A DNA stretch of 64,000 nt from Peredibacter starrii (GCF_034259205.1 NZ_CP139487.1:310001-374000), one strand, 5' to 3'; numbered from the stretch's first letter, positions 7,124 to 16,056 are shown. A program made the numbers and translations. Notes: a model not told the origin generated them from the letters alone.

Positions 7124-7848
7124 TGAAGAGTACCTAGCATCTTTTTAAAGCGCAGGCGGAACACATTGATCACCGCTTCTACGATAATTTTGCGGCTCAT
7201 TTTAGATTTACCAACTGTGCGCTCATAGAACGTAATTGGTACTTCTAAACATGGAAGGCCTTGTGACCAAACTTTATATTTAAGTTCAATCTGGAAAGCG
7301 TAACCAATTGAGAAAATCTTATCGAGATTAAGTGACTGAAGGGCCTTACGTGAATAACCGTTGAAGCCTCCAGTTGAATCACTGAATGGAATGCCGGTAA
7401 TAACACGAGCATAAATAGAGGCAAAGTATGAAAGAAGAAGTCTCTGCATCGGCCAGTTCATGATACGAATTCCGCCAATATAACGAGAGCCTACTGCCAG
7501 GTCATACTGACCCAGTTTATTTGTAAATTCAGGAATAGCTTCTGGATCGTGAGAGAAGTCACAGTCCATAGTGATGACTGCTTCGAAGTTTTGTTCCAGG
7601 GCCCAACGGAAGCCCCTGATGTAAGCGGTACCTAGACCAAGTTTTCCAGAACGTTCAATTAAATGAAGGTTCGCTTTCTTTTGTTGGAAGTTTTTGATGA
7701 GTTTAGCTGTTCCATCCGGAGATCCGTCATCAATAATGAGAACGTTAAGGCTCGGATGTAGACGATCTAGCGTCTCTAACATTTTTTCGATGTTAGCAAT
7801 TTCATTATAGGTTGGTATGATAACAACTGCTTTATCCAAACTGATCAA
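7120..7848 (-). CDS. Polyprenyl-phosphate sugar synthase (GT2, Dpm1-like)
   Basis: A 242-residue GT2 transferase of the dolichol-phosphate-mannose synthase type, which moves a hexose from a nucleotide sugar to a polyprenyl phosphate on the cytoplasmic face. Visible motifs are VVIIPTYNEIANIEKML, LIIDDGSPDGT, the metal-binding MDCDFSHDPE, and GSRYIGG...GGFNGYSRKAL. It has no C-terminal membrane domain, as in soluble Dpm1-like enzymes. The start is TTG at 7848. It forms an overlapping pair with the PAP2 gene and is divergent from a GT39 transferase that would use its product. The sugar cannot be read from the sequence. Confidence 0.85.
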   Translation of the reverse strand: MISLDKAVVIIPTYNEIANIEKMLETLDRLHPSLNVLIIDDGSPDGTAKLIKNFQQKKANLHLIERSGKLGLGTAYIRGFRWALEQNFEAVITMDCDFSHDPEAIPEFTNKLGQYDLAVGSRYIGGIRIMNWPMQRLLLSYFASIYARVITGIPFSDSTGGFNGYSRKALQSLNLDKIFSIGYAFQIELKYKVWSQGLPCLEVPITFYERTVGKSKMSRKIIVEAVINVFRLRFKKMLGTLQ

Positions 7849-7913
7849 AACTGGGCCTTGGCTATAAATTTAAATAAAATATTTGTAGCACATTAAAACC
7901 CAAATGGCGACAC

Positions 7914-9239
7914 ATGACAAAATCTTTGCGTATTGGTTTATTGATCCTCTTTATCTACCAAGTTCTTATCGCTTGTGGCTTTGAACTTGCCCATGATGAG
8001 GCCTATTACTGGTTGTATTCCAAACATTTAGACTGGGGATTTTTTGATCATCCACCATTTGTTGGTGTTGTGATTAAGCTCTTCTCTTTTTTGCCCCATG
8101 CTGAAGTTTCAGTACGATTGGGATTTATTGTCCTCCAATTTCTAAGCCTTTACTTAATTTTGGGTCTTACCTCGAGTTCAATCGTGGCCACATTATTGTT
8201 TTTTAGTTTTCCACTTGCTTCATTTACGGGTCTTCTGGCATTGCCGGATATTCCCCTGCTCTTTATGACCGCATGTTACTGTGTAGGACTGAAACGTTAC
8301 CTCGCGAAAGACGATGCCACTAACACCGTACTTTTAGGTTTGATCATCGCTCTCTTGTTCTATGCAAAATATCACGGAGTCCTTTTGGTGTTCTTCACCA
8401 TTCTTGCGGTTCCAACTCTATTCAAGCGTAAAAGTTTTTATGCAGTTGCCATGGTGGCATTGATTGCCTTTATGCCTCACATGCTTTGGCAGTATCAACA
8501 TGACTTCTCTACTTTGAGATATCATTTTCTTGAAAGACCAGCGGCCAAGTTCAGCCTGGGAAGAAGTTTAGAGTTCGTGGGACTGCAAATTGTTCTGTCG
8601 GGTGTACTTGCGGGCCCAATTGTTTGGTGGATTGCAGTTAAAAATAAAACCACTAATCAATTTGATCGCGCGATGAAATTCATTTCAATTGGCACTGTGA
8701 TTTTCTTTTTGATTTCTACATTCACAAAACGTGTGGAAGCCAACTGGACCATTTTCCTGGCAATCCCACTAATCTATTTAGTGGCATCTTCGGAAATCTG
8801 GAACCGTGTTTGGCCCAAGCGCTTACTGTATGCTTCGTTTGCCATTGTAATGCTGGCACGAATCTTATTCGTATTACCGGCAGATAAGATTTCGATTAAG
8901 CGCTTAAAAGAGTTTCACGGTTGGAAGACCTGGGCTTCCGAGGTTAAACAGGCCTGTGGTGAGACGCCGATTCTGGCCAACACCTATCAGATTGCCTCGA
9001 AGCTTTCTTATTATCTTAACACTGAGATCAATGCCCTGAACTATCACTCTCGCAAGAATCAGTTTGATTATTGGCGTTTTGATAAACAGATCCCGACCAA
9101 AGATGTCTGTTACATTACAGACGGGCAGGAATTTGCAGGCGAGGAAATTCAAACTCCAGAGGGGAAAAATATGAACCTTCTAAAAAATCTGAGCCTTAAA
9201 ACGCTTTGGGATTTAAAATATGGGGAGGAGAACCGATAA
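7914..9239 (+). CDS. GT39/ArnT-like membrane glycosyltransferase
   Basis: A 441-residue multi-spanning protein with about ten hydrophobic helices. The first periplasmic loop carries the GT-C catalytic signature: HDEAYYW (Asp28-Glu29) and DWGFFDHPP (45-48), typical of the PMT_2/ArnT family. Such enzymes transfer a sugar from a polyprenyl-phosphate donor to lipid A, other lipids or proteins on the outer face of the inner membrane. The divergent GT2 gene would supply the donor. The acceptor is unknown. A ~110-residue soluble C-terminal tail follows the last helix. Confidence 0.85.
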   Translation: MTKSLRIGLLILFIYQVLIACGFELAHDEAYYWLYSKHLDWGFFDHPPFVGVVIKLFSFLPHAEVSVRLGFIVLQFLSLYLILGLTSSSIVATLLFFSFPLASFTGLLALPDIPLLFMTACYCVGLKRYLAKDDATNTVLLGLIIALLFYAKYHGVLLVFFTILAVPTLFKRKSFYAVAMVALIAFMPHMLWQYQHDFSTLRYHFLERPAAKFSLGRSLEFVGLQIVLSGVLAGPIVWWIAVKNKTTNQFDRAMKFISIGTVIFFLISTFTKRVEANWTIFLAIPLIYLVASSEIWNRVWPKRLLYASFAIVMLARILFVLPADKISIKRLKEFHGWKTWASEVKQACGETPILANTYQIASKLSYYLNTEINALNYHSRKNQFDYWRFDKQIPTKDVCYITDGQEFAGEEIQTPEGKNMNLLKNLSLKTLWDLKYGEENR

Positions 9240-9245
9240 CCAAAT

Positions 9246-9977
9246 ATGCTGAGTAAGTTAAATCTTCAAAATTCCTACGACAAGGTTAAGTTCCTTACGA
9301 TCATCCAATTCATTTTGGTGTTGATTGGATTTGTAGCGGAAGCACTGGTGACTCAAAGTGTGCTTAACTTCTCATTCATTTTTCAGTTCATCGTTCTGCT
9401 AGTTGCTTACAATTTCTATTATACCGCGCTATCAAATCTTTTTTACTCGTACTGGAACATGTCCCTCATTTTCGGGATCTACTATCTGGTTTCATTGACC
9501 AGAAACTTCCTGGTAATTGGTCACCCCATGATCGGGATTCTTTTTTGCTTCAGTTTCGTGTTTCTCGCCATTGCTTGCTATATCGTTTCATCTCCCCTTT
9601 ATTATCCGCGCTTTCACTGGTGGGAATATGACTTCCGCTTCCGTGCTGACATTCGCTGTTGGGTAGAGGTCGATGGAAAACAATATCGTGGTCGTTTATC
9701 AGATTTACGACGAGGTGCTGGATGTCTGGAGCTTTTTAACCAGGTTTCAGTAGGTCAGCCGATTCAAATTAGCCTAGATATTCTGAATCAAAACTTCACT
9801 TTGTTTGCAGAGGTCCGTTCTAAGCGGGAGCCGATCATCGGTCGCTCTATTATTTACGGAGTTAAGTTCGTAAATAATGATCTTGAGCAAAGACAGCGCC
9901 AAAAGTTTTTGACCAATTACTGGAACGAGAGTAAAAAAATCAAAATTCGTAATAAGTTTGCCGCTGTTCAGAAGTAG
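9246..9977 (+). CDS. Membrane protein with C-terminal PilZ domain
   Basis: A 243-residue protein. Residues ~17-125 hold four or five hydrophobic helices. The cytoplasmic C-terminal part from ~130 resembles a PilZ c-di-GMP receptor: FRFRADIRC (basic RxxxR-type element), then GRLSDLRRGAGCLEL in the place of D/NxSxxG, and a beta-rich remainder. The second motif is degenerate (DLRRGAG), so c-di-GMP binding is not certain. It lies 6 bp after the GT39 gene, which suggests that c-di-GMP may influence envelope glycosylation. That link is inference. Confidence 0.7.
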   Translation: MLSKLNLQNSYDKVKFLTIIQFILVLIGFVAEALVTQSVLNFSFIFQFIVLLVAYNFYYTALSNLFYSYWNMSLIFGIYYLVSLTRNFLVIGHPMIGILFCFSFVFLAIACYIVSSPLYYPRFHWWEYDFRFRADIRCWVEVDGKQYRGRLSDLRRGAGCLELFNQVSVGQPIQISLDILNQNFTLFAEVRSKREPIIGRSIIYGVKFVNNDLEQRQRQKFLTNYWNESKKIKIRNKFAAVQK

Positions 9978-9982
9978 TAATA

Positions 9983-10468
9983 ATGAAATTCACCGTCGCC
10001 GATCATTTATGGTACATGGGTCTCGCTCTCGAGCAGGCCGAACTCGCTTATAAAGCGCAGGAAGTTCCTGTGGGAGCAGTTCTTGTGTCACCTGAAGGTG
10101 ATATTCTCTCTAAGCAATTTAATCTCAAAGAATCTCATTTTAACCCAACTGCTCACGCTGAAATCCTGGCGATCACTGAAGGTGCCAAGAAACTTCAGAA
10201 TTGGCGTCTTTCGGATTGTACTTTGTATGTAACTCTAGAACCTTGCCCTATGTGCTTAACGGCACTGGTGCAATCTCGAGTTAAGCAATGTGTGTTTGGT
10301 GCTTATGATGCTAAAGGTGGCGCTCTAAGCCTTGGTTATCATCTTCATCAGGACAAGCGCCTTAATCATCAATTCGCCATTATGGGCGGAGTGAAACACT
10401 TTGAGTGTTCAAAGCTTCTCTCGCAATTTTTCAGAGAGCGTCGTTCCGGTTATCGTCCTAAGATCTAG
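9983..10468 (+). CDS. tadA: tRNA-specific adenosine deaminase
   Basis: Zinc deaminase that converts A34 to inosine in tRNA-Arg(ACG), an essential decoding step. The catalytic His58-Ala-Glu60 and the zinc cysteines Cys88 and Cys91 in EPCPMC are intact, and the usual FGAYDAKGGALSLG segment follows. The 161-residue length is normal. It starts 5 bp after the PilZ gene, so the two are likely co-transcribed, and it is followed by tRNA-Ser. Confidence 0.93.
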   Translation: MKFTVADHLWYMGLALEQAELAYKAQEVPVGAVLVSPEGDILSKQFNLKESHFNPTAHAEILAITEGAKKLQNWRLSDCTLYVTLEPCPMCLTALVQSRVKQCVFGAYDAKGGALSLGYHLHQDKRLNHQFAIMGGVKHFECSKLLSQFFRERRSGYRPKI

Positions 10469-10522
10469 TTGTCTGACTTAATACCCACATGTTAAAACTG
10501 TGACCTCAACCGTATATGATTT

Positions 10523-10612
10523 GGAGATGTGTCCGAGTGGTTGAAGGAGCACGCTTGGAAAGCGTGTAACGGAGAAATCCGTTCGTGGGTTCGAATCCCA
10601 CCATCTCCGCCA
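10523..10612 (+). tRNA. tRNA-Ser (anticodon GGA)
   Basis: 90 nt including an encoded CCA. The acceptor stem GGAGATG (10523-10529) pairs with CATCTCC (10602-10608), with discriminator G. The anticodon stem CACGC/GCGTG encloses the loop TTGGAAA, giving anticodon GGA, which reads UCC and UCU. A long variable arm (TAACGGAGAAATCCGTT) is typical of serine tRNAs, and the T-loop GGTTCGAATCC is intact. Confidence 0.97.
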
Positions 10613-10789
10613 TTAAAAATAAATGGCCACCCTTGCGGTGGCTTTTTATTTTTAATCTGGTGAAGTTGGGGCTTGATGAGAATCCTGTTCGACGACGAGG
10701 CCATGAAGGCCGAGGCGATCAACTCAGTTGCCCGAAGGGTCACGGAGCAGGATGCGTAGTGAATAATCCCACCATCTCCGCCATTAAAA
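10594..10789 (+). repeat. 25-bp direct repeat of the tRNA-Ser 3' end, 171 bp apart
   Basis: Bases 10594-10618 (T-arm 3' side, acceptor strand, CCA and 6 bp beyond) recur exactly at 10765-10789. The tRNA terminator and a ~115-bp GC-richer segment with short inverted repeats (GAGGCC..GGCC; CAACT-C-AGTTG) lie between. This layout could be an attachment-site duplication left by a lost element, or an rtT-like repeat unit of the kind known after E. coli tyrT. No integrase is present. Confidence 0.8.
10626..10650 (+). terminator. Intrinsic terminator of tRNA-Ser
   Basis: GCCACC (10626-10631) and GGTGGC (10637-10642) form a 6-bp GC-rich stem with loop CTTGC, followed by TTTTTATTTTTA. Confidence 0.8.
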
Positions 10790-11105
10790 GAGCTAGTTGT
10801 AAGCCTCAAAACTTCTGCTTCGTGCTTAGAATAGTTCAGTCAGTTTTATGGGGCGCCACATTGTGGCCTCTCTTAATCTTAAGTAGATCTACATCGATAA
10901 CGTGTGAACACTTTTGTGTACACTCCAGAACCATCTGGAGCACATTGAAAATTCTGTCACTCCTCACAACTTTTTCATTCTTGTATCGTCCCTCAACTCG
11001 AAATTGCGAGATATAGATAAAAACCTATGTGATTGTTACTGTTGTTAGAATGGTTTGAATCTGTTCTCCGATGATATTTCGAGACCAAACTCTAAAGGAG
11101 AAAAA
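10790..11105 (+). other. Gene-free leader region with several short hairpins
   Basis: I see no gene here. Three perfect short inverted repeats stand out: GCCACA-T-TGTGGC (10855-10867), an ACAC-TTTT-GTGT hairpin near 10907-10918, and CTCCAGA-ACCA-TCTGGAG (10923-10940). They could belong to a small RNA or to the leader of the secreted-protein gene at 11106, whose AAAGGAG site ends the stretch. An open frame of 143 codons across the tRNA and this area is not a gene. Confidence 0.35.
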
Positions 11106-11810
11106 ATGAAAAAGTTAATTCTTGCAGCTCTATGCTTAAGCTCAGTGGCAATGGCCTCTGAACTTGAAACAATTCGTTCACAAATGTCAGATGCTTCATT
11201 CGGCGAACACATCGTTCCTGCTGAGTTAAAAGGTCATTACGTCGGTACTTGTTTTTCTGGTTCATCAGAAAAAACTGAGGCCCTATTCGTTGACGCTTTT
11301 GTTAACGCTAAAGGTATTACTTCGGATCTAGCAATTTCAACTGAGCATCTTTATGGGGGTTCTAAGCTTCCAGCTAGTTATGAATATCTTCTTACTGACG
11401 CCATCAATGGCCGCGCTTTTATTTCTAAAATGGTTAACGTTGGCCAATCTGGTACAGATAACAATCTAGGAAAAGTTACTGAAGGTGTAGATTTCAAATT
11501 CTTGTATTCGTCAGTAGTGGCCGATAAAACGCTAACTGTTTCTGTTTCTAAATACAGATACTGTAATGATCGTGGATTTTGTAATCCTCCTACAATCGAT
11601 GCTTGTCGATATGGTTATCAGCGCCAAGGATCATTTGATGTAGAGGTTTTCTCTGGATGTATTCGTCAAGACGATCAGACAGTTTTCAAGAAAGCTGCTG
11701 ACGGCGTTCTGATTTCACACAGAACTGCTAAGAGTGTTGGCACTCCAGTGAACAACTTCTCGTTCTACCTTCCAGCGATCTCTACTTTCTGTAAGTGGGA
11801 AAAGCGTTAA
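11106..11810 (+). CDS. Secreted Cys-containing protein of unknown function
   Basis: I do not recognise this 234-residue protein. It begins with a clear signal peptide (MKKLILAALCLSSVAMA, cleavage after A17). The mature part is polar, with Cys spread through it, including a cluster near YRYCNDRGFCNPPTIDACRYG that suggests disulfides. The start at 11106 is fixed by AAAGGAG and by the signal peptide. An in-frame upstream ATG at 11055 is ignored. It is a single-gene unit ending in a strong terminator, and is probably periplasmic or secreted. Confidence 0.8.
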   Translation: MKKLILAALCLSSVAMASELETIRSQMSDASFGEHIVPAELKGHYVGTCFSGSSEKTEALFVDAFVNAKGITSDLAISTEHLYGGSKLPASYEYLLTDAINGRAFISKMVNVGQSGTDNNLGKVTEGVDFKFLYSSVVADKTLTVSVSKYRYCNDRGFCNPPTIDACRYGYQRQGSFDVEVFSGCIRQDDQTVFKKAADGVLISHRTAKSVGTPVNNFSFYLPAISTFCKWEKR

Positions 11811-11814
11811 TTAA

Positions 11815-14691
11815 TTAATGTGCACCAAGGCCGGGTCTTTGATCCGGCCTTTTTTTATGTATATGATATTTTTCACTGAGTGGAAGTTCTACAATAAACG
11901 TCGATCCCTTTCCTAACTCACTTTCAACTGTAATAATTCCACCGTGACTCTCTAAAATCTGCTTAACAATGTAGAGACCGAGACCCAGACCTTGAATGCC
12001 TTCGCCTACATTCGCTCTTTCGTATCGATCGAAAATTTTACTTTTAAATTCAGGTGGGATGCCCCGCCCATGATCAATCACAATGATGCGTGCTCGGTGG
12101 TCAGTACTTTCCAGAATGAGCTTGATGGGTTTCTTCTCACCGAACTTAATAGCATTCGTAATGAGATTTGTGATTACTTGTTCAATGCGGGACTTGTCCC
12201 AATGGGCATGAATAGTGTCTCGCATATCGACTTCAAGTTTTGAGTCAGTCGTTTCAAGTTGTAGAGTCAGGTTCTCTACCAGATTGGTTATTAAGTCATT
12301 TACTACGATATCTTCTCGATTAAGTTCAAAGTGACCGGTTTGAATGCGTGTAATATCAAGTAAGCGGTTAATCAAGGTAACGAGTCTGTCTGCATCGTGT
12401 TCGAGTTTGCACATGGATCCCCTGAATTTATCCAGAGCGGGATTTGCATCCCGATTTAACTGGCGAAGCATGAGCTGCACTTTCATTTTCAAAGCGGTTA
12501 TGGGTGACTTTAATTCATGAGAAGCAATTGAAATAAATTCATCTCGGGCAAGAATCGCCTTTTCCGCATCGGTGCGGGCCTTGTGTTCACTATTAAGGAG
12601 GGCCCTAATTCTATCTTCCGTCTCTTTTATGTCTGTGATCTCAATGGAGATACCACCATAAGCGTAGATCTCTCCATCAGAGTCGATCACCGGGAACTTA
12701 GTCAGTTGAAACGTTCTTGCTCTGCCTTGGCCGTTTTTCCCGTAAGTCACTTCATAACTTACAACCTTCCCTTTTTTGATGACGTCATCGTCACCTTGAA
12801 TCCATGGTTCGACTGCTTCTGGTGAAAAATAATCCAGGGACGTTTTTCCGCGTAGATCCTCATTCTCCATATTGAAGAACGCTTTAAATACTTTGTTTAC
12901 TAATAAGTACTTCTTATTCAAATCCTTCAAGTACACTCTTGCAGGTAAGTTATCGAGGATGGCCTGAAGTCTATATTGGCTTTGTTCAGCCTCTTCCTTG
13001 GCCCGTTGACGTTCTAATAATCGACCTAGCTGGATTCCAATTTGTGACATTAATTCCATCAAGGCGGGACTTGGATGAATATTGATATCAGAGAAAAACT
13101 CCAAGACTCCCGCAACCTCATCTTTAACCAGAACTGGAAAGGCCATTCCACTCTTTATCCCTACCAGAAGTCCCACTTCTGATTTCACTAACCGCTTGTC
13201 ATGAAAAATATCATTAGACCAAAAAGGCCTGCCGCTACTGACGACTCGACTAATGATGCTCACGTCATGAGCCTTTATCTGGTCGGTTTTATCAACAAAA
13301 GGTTTGTAGAATGTCTCATCTTCAAGGCACCATAAATCTGATCTTGGCACCTTATCTTTATGGCCCCTATCTACCATATAGAAGTGTCCGATCTGCCATT
13401 TCGTGAGTTTGCAGATCTCAAAAAGACTTATCTTTAGTGCTTCAAACACATTGTCTGATTTGTTGGCCTCACTTGAAATGGTCTGAAGAAGACTTAAGTA
13501 AGCAGTTCTTTCTTCGACTCTTTTCTTCAAATCTCTTCGGGATCTTCTAAGTTCCTCTTCATTGGCCTTTCTGGCGGAAATATCATGAATGGCGGCGATG
13601 AGATATTTCGGAGCAAGGTCTGTTCCTCTCACCAGGGAAACGGTGAGAAATGCCCACGCCACACTTCCATCTTTTTTAATGTAACGCTTTTCAATATTGT
13701 AAGTTGGAATATTTCCCGCAATAAGTTCTTCTAAGAGAGTCATGTCTTTTTCTACATCTTCTGGATGAGTGAATTGCGTGAAATTCATCTTTTGAAGTTC
13801 GTCTAAAGAGTAACCAAGAACATGACAGCACTTTTCATTGGCAGTGATGATGGTTCCATCCAGAGAAACCTGGGCCATTCCCATGGCGGTCTGATCGAAG
13901 ATGGCCCTAAATTTTTGCTCATTTTCTATCAAGGCCTCTTCGGCCTCTTTCCTGCTTGTGATGTCCTGAATCGTAGAAATAAAATAATTGGGATTTCCTT
14001 GATCATCACTTAAAAGAGAAACAGTTAAACGGGCCCAAAAAATTGATCCGTCTTTCTTCACATATCTTTTCTCGATCTCACTTTGATTAGTTTTTTGATT
14101 GAGCATTTTGTCACGCTCATTCAAACTTTTGTTAATGTCCTCAGGATAAGTGATGTCTGCAAAATTCATTCGTTTTAATTCTTCAATACTGTAGCCAATC
14201 ATTCTTGCGAATTGTTCATTCACAGTGATGAAATCACCTATGGGTGTAGTTTGAATAATGCCTATTCCTACCTGATCAAAGATGGCCTTAAATTTTCTTT
14301 CTCCTTCTTGGCGAGCATCCTCAATAAGTTTTTTTTCAGTAACATCTTTTATTAAGATCGCAATGCCACCGATTTTATGTTCGTCTGCATACCAAGGACG
14401 AACTTCCCAATTGATCCAGACTTTTTCCCCGTTCACCAACATGTGAAAATCTTCTTGCTGGCGCAACACTTCTCCCGCCATTCCACGTTTATGGTATTCC
14501 TTCCAGGCCTCAGGTATGGATGGAAAAATTTCGTAATGACTTTTACCGATAATGGTTTCGTTTAAATTGAAAGTTTTAAACCAGAGCTCATTAACCTCTA
14601 TGTATCTCATCTCAGTATTTAAAACTGCCATCGCCGCGGGGGCGTGCTGAAAGAGGGTCTCAAGGTAGGTTTTAGTGCCTCTGTATTCCAT
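11815..14691 (-). CDS. Soluble multi-PAS/GAF sensor histidine kinase
   Basis: About 958 residues with no membrane segment. Order: PAS (~8-120), two very similar PAS-PAC units (~125-385, each starting K-F-[KR]-A-I-F-D-Q), GAF (~400-570), a further PAS (~580-705), HisKA with ASHELKSPITALK (the phosphoacceptor His) and a HATPase domain with an NAIKFG N-box, DHGRGIPP and GLGLGLYIVK. The start is taken as ATG 14691. An in-frame TTG at 14751 would add 20 residues unlike a PAS domain. There is no adjacent response regulator, so its partner is unknown. It likely senses cytoplasmic ligands or redox state. Confidence 0.9.
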   Translation of the reverse strand: MEYRGTKTYLETLFQHAPAAMAVLNTEMRYIEVNELWFKTFNLNETIIGKSHYEIFPSIPEAWKEYHKRGMAGEVLRQQEDFHMLVNGEKVWINWEVRPWYADEHKIGGIAILIKDVTEKKLIEDARQEGERKFKAIFDQVGIGIIQTTPIGDFITVNEQFARMIGYSIEELKRMNFADITYPEDINKSLNERDKMLNQKTNQSEIEKRYVKKDGSIFWARLTVSLLSDDQGNPNYFISTIQDITSRKEAEEALIENEQKFRAIFDQTAMGMAQVSLDGTIITANEKCCHVLGYSLDELQKMNFTQFTHPEDVEKDMTLLEELIAGNIPTYNIEKRYIKKDGSVAWAFLTVSLVRGTDLAPKYLIAAIHDISARKANEEELRRSRRDLKKRVEERTAYLSLLQTISSEANKSDNVFEALKISLFEICKLTKWQIGHFYMVDRGHKDKVPRSDLWCLEDETFYKPFVDKTDQIKAHDVSIISRVVSSGRPFWSNDIFHDKRLVKSEVGLLVGIKSGMAFPVLVKDEVAGVLEFFSDINIHPSPALMELMSQIGIQLGRLLERQRAKEEAEQSQYRLQAILDNLPARVYLKDLNKKYLLVNKVFKAFFNMENEDLRGKTSLDYFSPEAVEPWIQGDDDVIKKGKVVSYEVTYGKNGQGRARTFQLTKFPVIDSDGEIYAYGGISIEITDIKETEDRIRALLNSEHKARTDAEKAILARDEFISIASHELKSPITALKMKVQLMLRQLNRDANPALDKFRGSMCKLEHDADRLVTLINRLLDITRIQTGHFELNREDIVVNDLITNLVENLTLQLETTDSKLEVDMRDTIHAHWDKSRIEQVITNLITNAIKFGEKKPIKLILESTDHRARIIVIDHGRGIPPEFKSKIFDRYERANVGEGIQGLGLGLYIVKQILESHGGIITVESELGKGSTFIVELPLSEKYHIHKKRPDQRPGLGAH
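11827..11857 (+). terminator. Intrinsic terminator after the secreted-protein gene
   Basis: AAGGCCGG (11827-11834) pairs with CCGGCCTT (11844-11851) and is followed by seven Ts in all. It lies inside the last codons of the convergent histidine kinase gene, so the same DNA is coding on the minus strand. Confidence 0.85.
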
Positions 14692-14881
14692 TTTTCTCTC
14701 TGGCAGGAGGGAGGGCCCCGAGATCAAATCACGGTGAATTATTCTTCTCAAGTCACGGGGAAGCTAACGCAAGTTTTCAGTGATTTAGGCCGCTTCGAAT
14801 GATACATAAAATTTACAGGTGTTCCCCTTATGGGCCCATTTCTTATTTAGAATATGGGCATAAACTTAGCCCAGGATCCTT

Positions 14882-16048
14882 ATGAAAAACCTTCTTCGCA
14901 CACTTCCATTATTGGTGTTATCGGCCGTTGCTCATGCTGCCTATGAAGATCATTTTCCGGCCTATTTTGAATATTGCACTGGCACACAGTGGAAGTTGCA
15001 GAACGGTGAGAAAGGGGGAATTCCGGGACATGGCTTTACCTACATTCATGGTCTTTGTAAGGATTATCGCTCAACATATCCGCAAGTGATTCCTTGTTCC
15101 GAGGTTTCAGCAGAGCTTAAAGAAAAATATCCTCACGAGGGTGTGGGTGTATCGCTGGATAAAAACTTTTCTAACGTAATGTGGGTCGCTATTCCTGGTC
15201 GCAACCTGACCCTCTTCGGTGATATAGAACGCAAGGCCATTTCAAATGATGACGTTAAGAACATCATTCAAAAAGTCACTGAACTAAAAGTCTTCCAGGA
15301 TGTTGTTCATAAAGGTGAGCGAGCTCAGTCACTTCCTTTCAATTCTCAGGAATATTTGGAGGAAGTTGCAGATGCAACTCTAGGAACTGAATATGCAGTT
15401 TCATGGGCGCGTGAACTTCACTGCACTAGAATTCCTGCCCCAGTTGAGTCACTTCCGGCCGTGGCAAAATTTCTGAATGAAGCAAATAATCAGTACAAAG
15501 ATGGCCCAGGTTATGAATGGTCGAAAGTCAGTAACAACTGTGCTCACCTTGCCATCAACACTTCAAACGCCATGGGCATAAATAAATCGATTAAGCTCGA
15601 TCAAGGTGGAATTAAAAAGTTGTTCAGCATGGCCCTCCCGGCAAATACATTCTTAATGTATGCGGACCAGACAGCTCTTAAGAAAAAACCTTCTCTGCGT
15701 AAACTCTCTAAGACACTTAATGAGAAAACGTTTTCGCCAGTGCAAGTTGGTTCATTGATTGCGAACTATCCCGCCTTCCCAAGTGGAGAAAAATTCAATA
15801 CGGATGATCTCAAAGTGTTAACTGCTCCACGTCCAAAGTCGCCGTTAAAACTTCTCTCAACTCCAGAGAAGTATGAAAAGAAACATATGACTCCGGAAAA
15901 CTCTGAGCTTAAGGCCAATGCAGAAATGTGGCAGGCGCATTATTTGAAACTCATCAATCAACTCGATATCGATCAGAAAGGCTCAGTGCTTGAGCAGTAT
16001 TTGCAAGAGCAGTTAGAACTTACGAAGTCGATTATCTTGGCGCCATGA
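14882..16048 (+). CDS. Secreted protein with His and Asn-Asn-Cys motifs, unknown function
   Basis: 388 residues with a signal peptide (MKNLLRTLPLLVLSAVAHA). I do not recognise the family. Two short motifs recall papain-fold envelope enzymes: GHGFTYIHG (His50, His56) in the N-terminal third and SNNCAHLAIN (Cys220) in the middle, the H-then-NC order seen in permuted NlpC/P60 and LRAT-like proteins. That resemblance is only by eye. The C-terminal third is basic and Pro-rich. AGGATC lies before the ATG. The SRP RNA gene follows directly. Confidence 0.65.
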   Translation: MKNLLRTLPLLVLSAVAHAAYEDHFPAYFEYCTGTQWKLQNGEKGGIPGHGFTYIHGLCKDYRSTYPQVIPCSEVSAELKEKYPHEGVGVSLDKNFSNVMWVAIPGRNLTLFGDIERKAISNDDVKNIIQKVTELKVFQDVVHKGERAQSLPFNSQEYLEEVADATLGTEYAVSWARELHCTRIPAPVESLPAVAKFLNEANNQYKDGPGYEWSKVSNNCAHLAINTSNAMGINKSIKLDQGGIKKLFSMALPANTFLMYADQTALKKKPSLRKLSKTLNEKTFSPVQVGSLIANYPAFPSGEKFNTDDLKVLTAPRPKSPLKLLSTPEKYEKKHMTPENSELKANAEMWQAHYLKLINQLDIDQKGSVLEQYLQEQLELTKSIILAP

Positions 16049-16056
16049 GCAAATTC

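Noticed and set aside
10594-10789. Prophage or integrative island at tRNA-Ser
   Set aside because: The repeated ends are only 171 bp apart and no integrase, phage or transfer gene lies in the window, so at most a scar.
10492-10809. A 105-codon minus-strand open frame over the tRNA
   Set aside because: Antisense to the tRNA, contains a repeated segment only because the tRNA 3' end is repeated there.
10585-11016. A 143-codon plus-strand open frame across tRNA-Ser and the repeat
   Set aside because: It starts inside the tRNA, has no ribosome site, and its product shows no domain; low-complexity and Cys-rich by chance.
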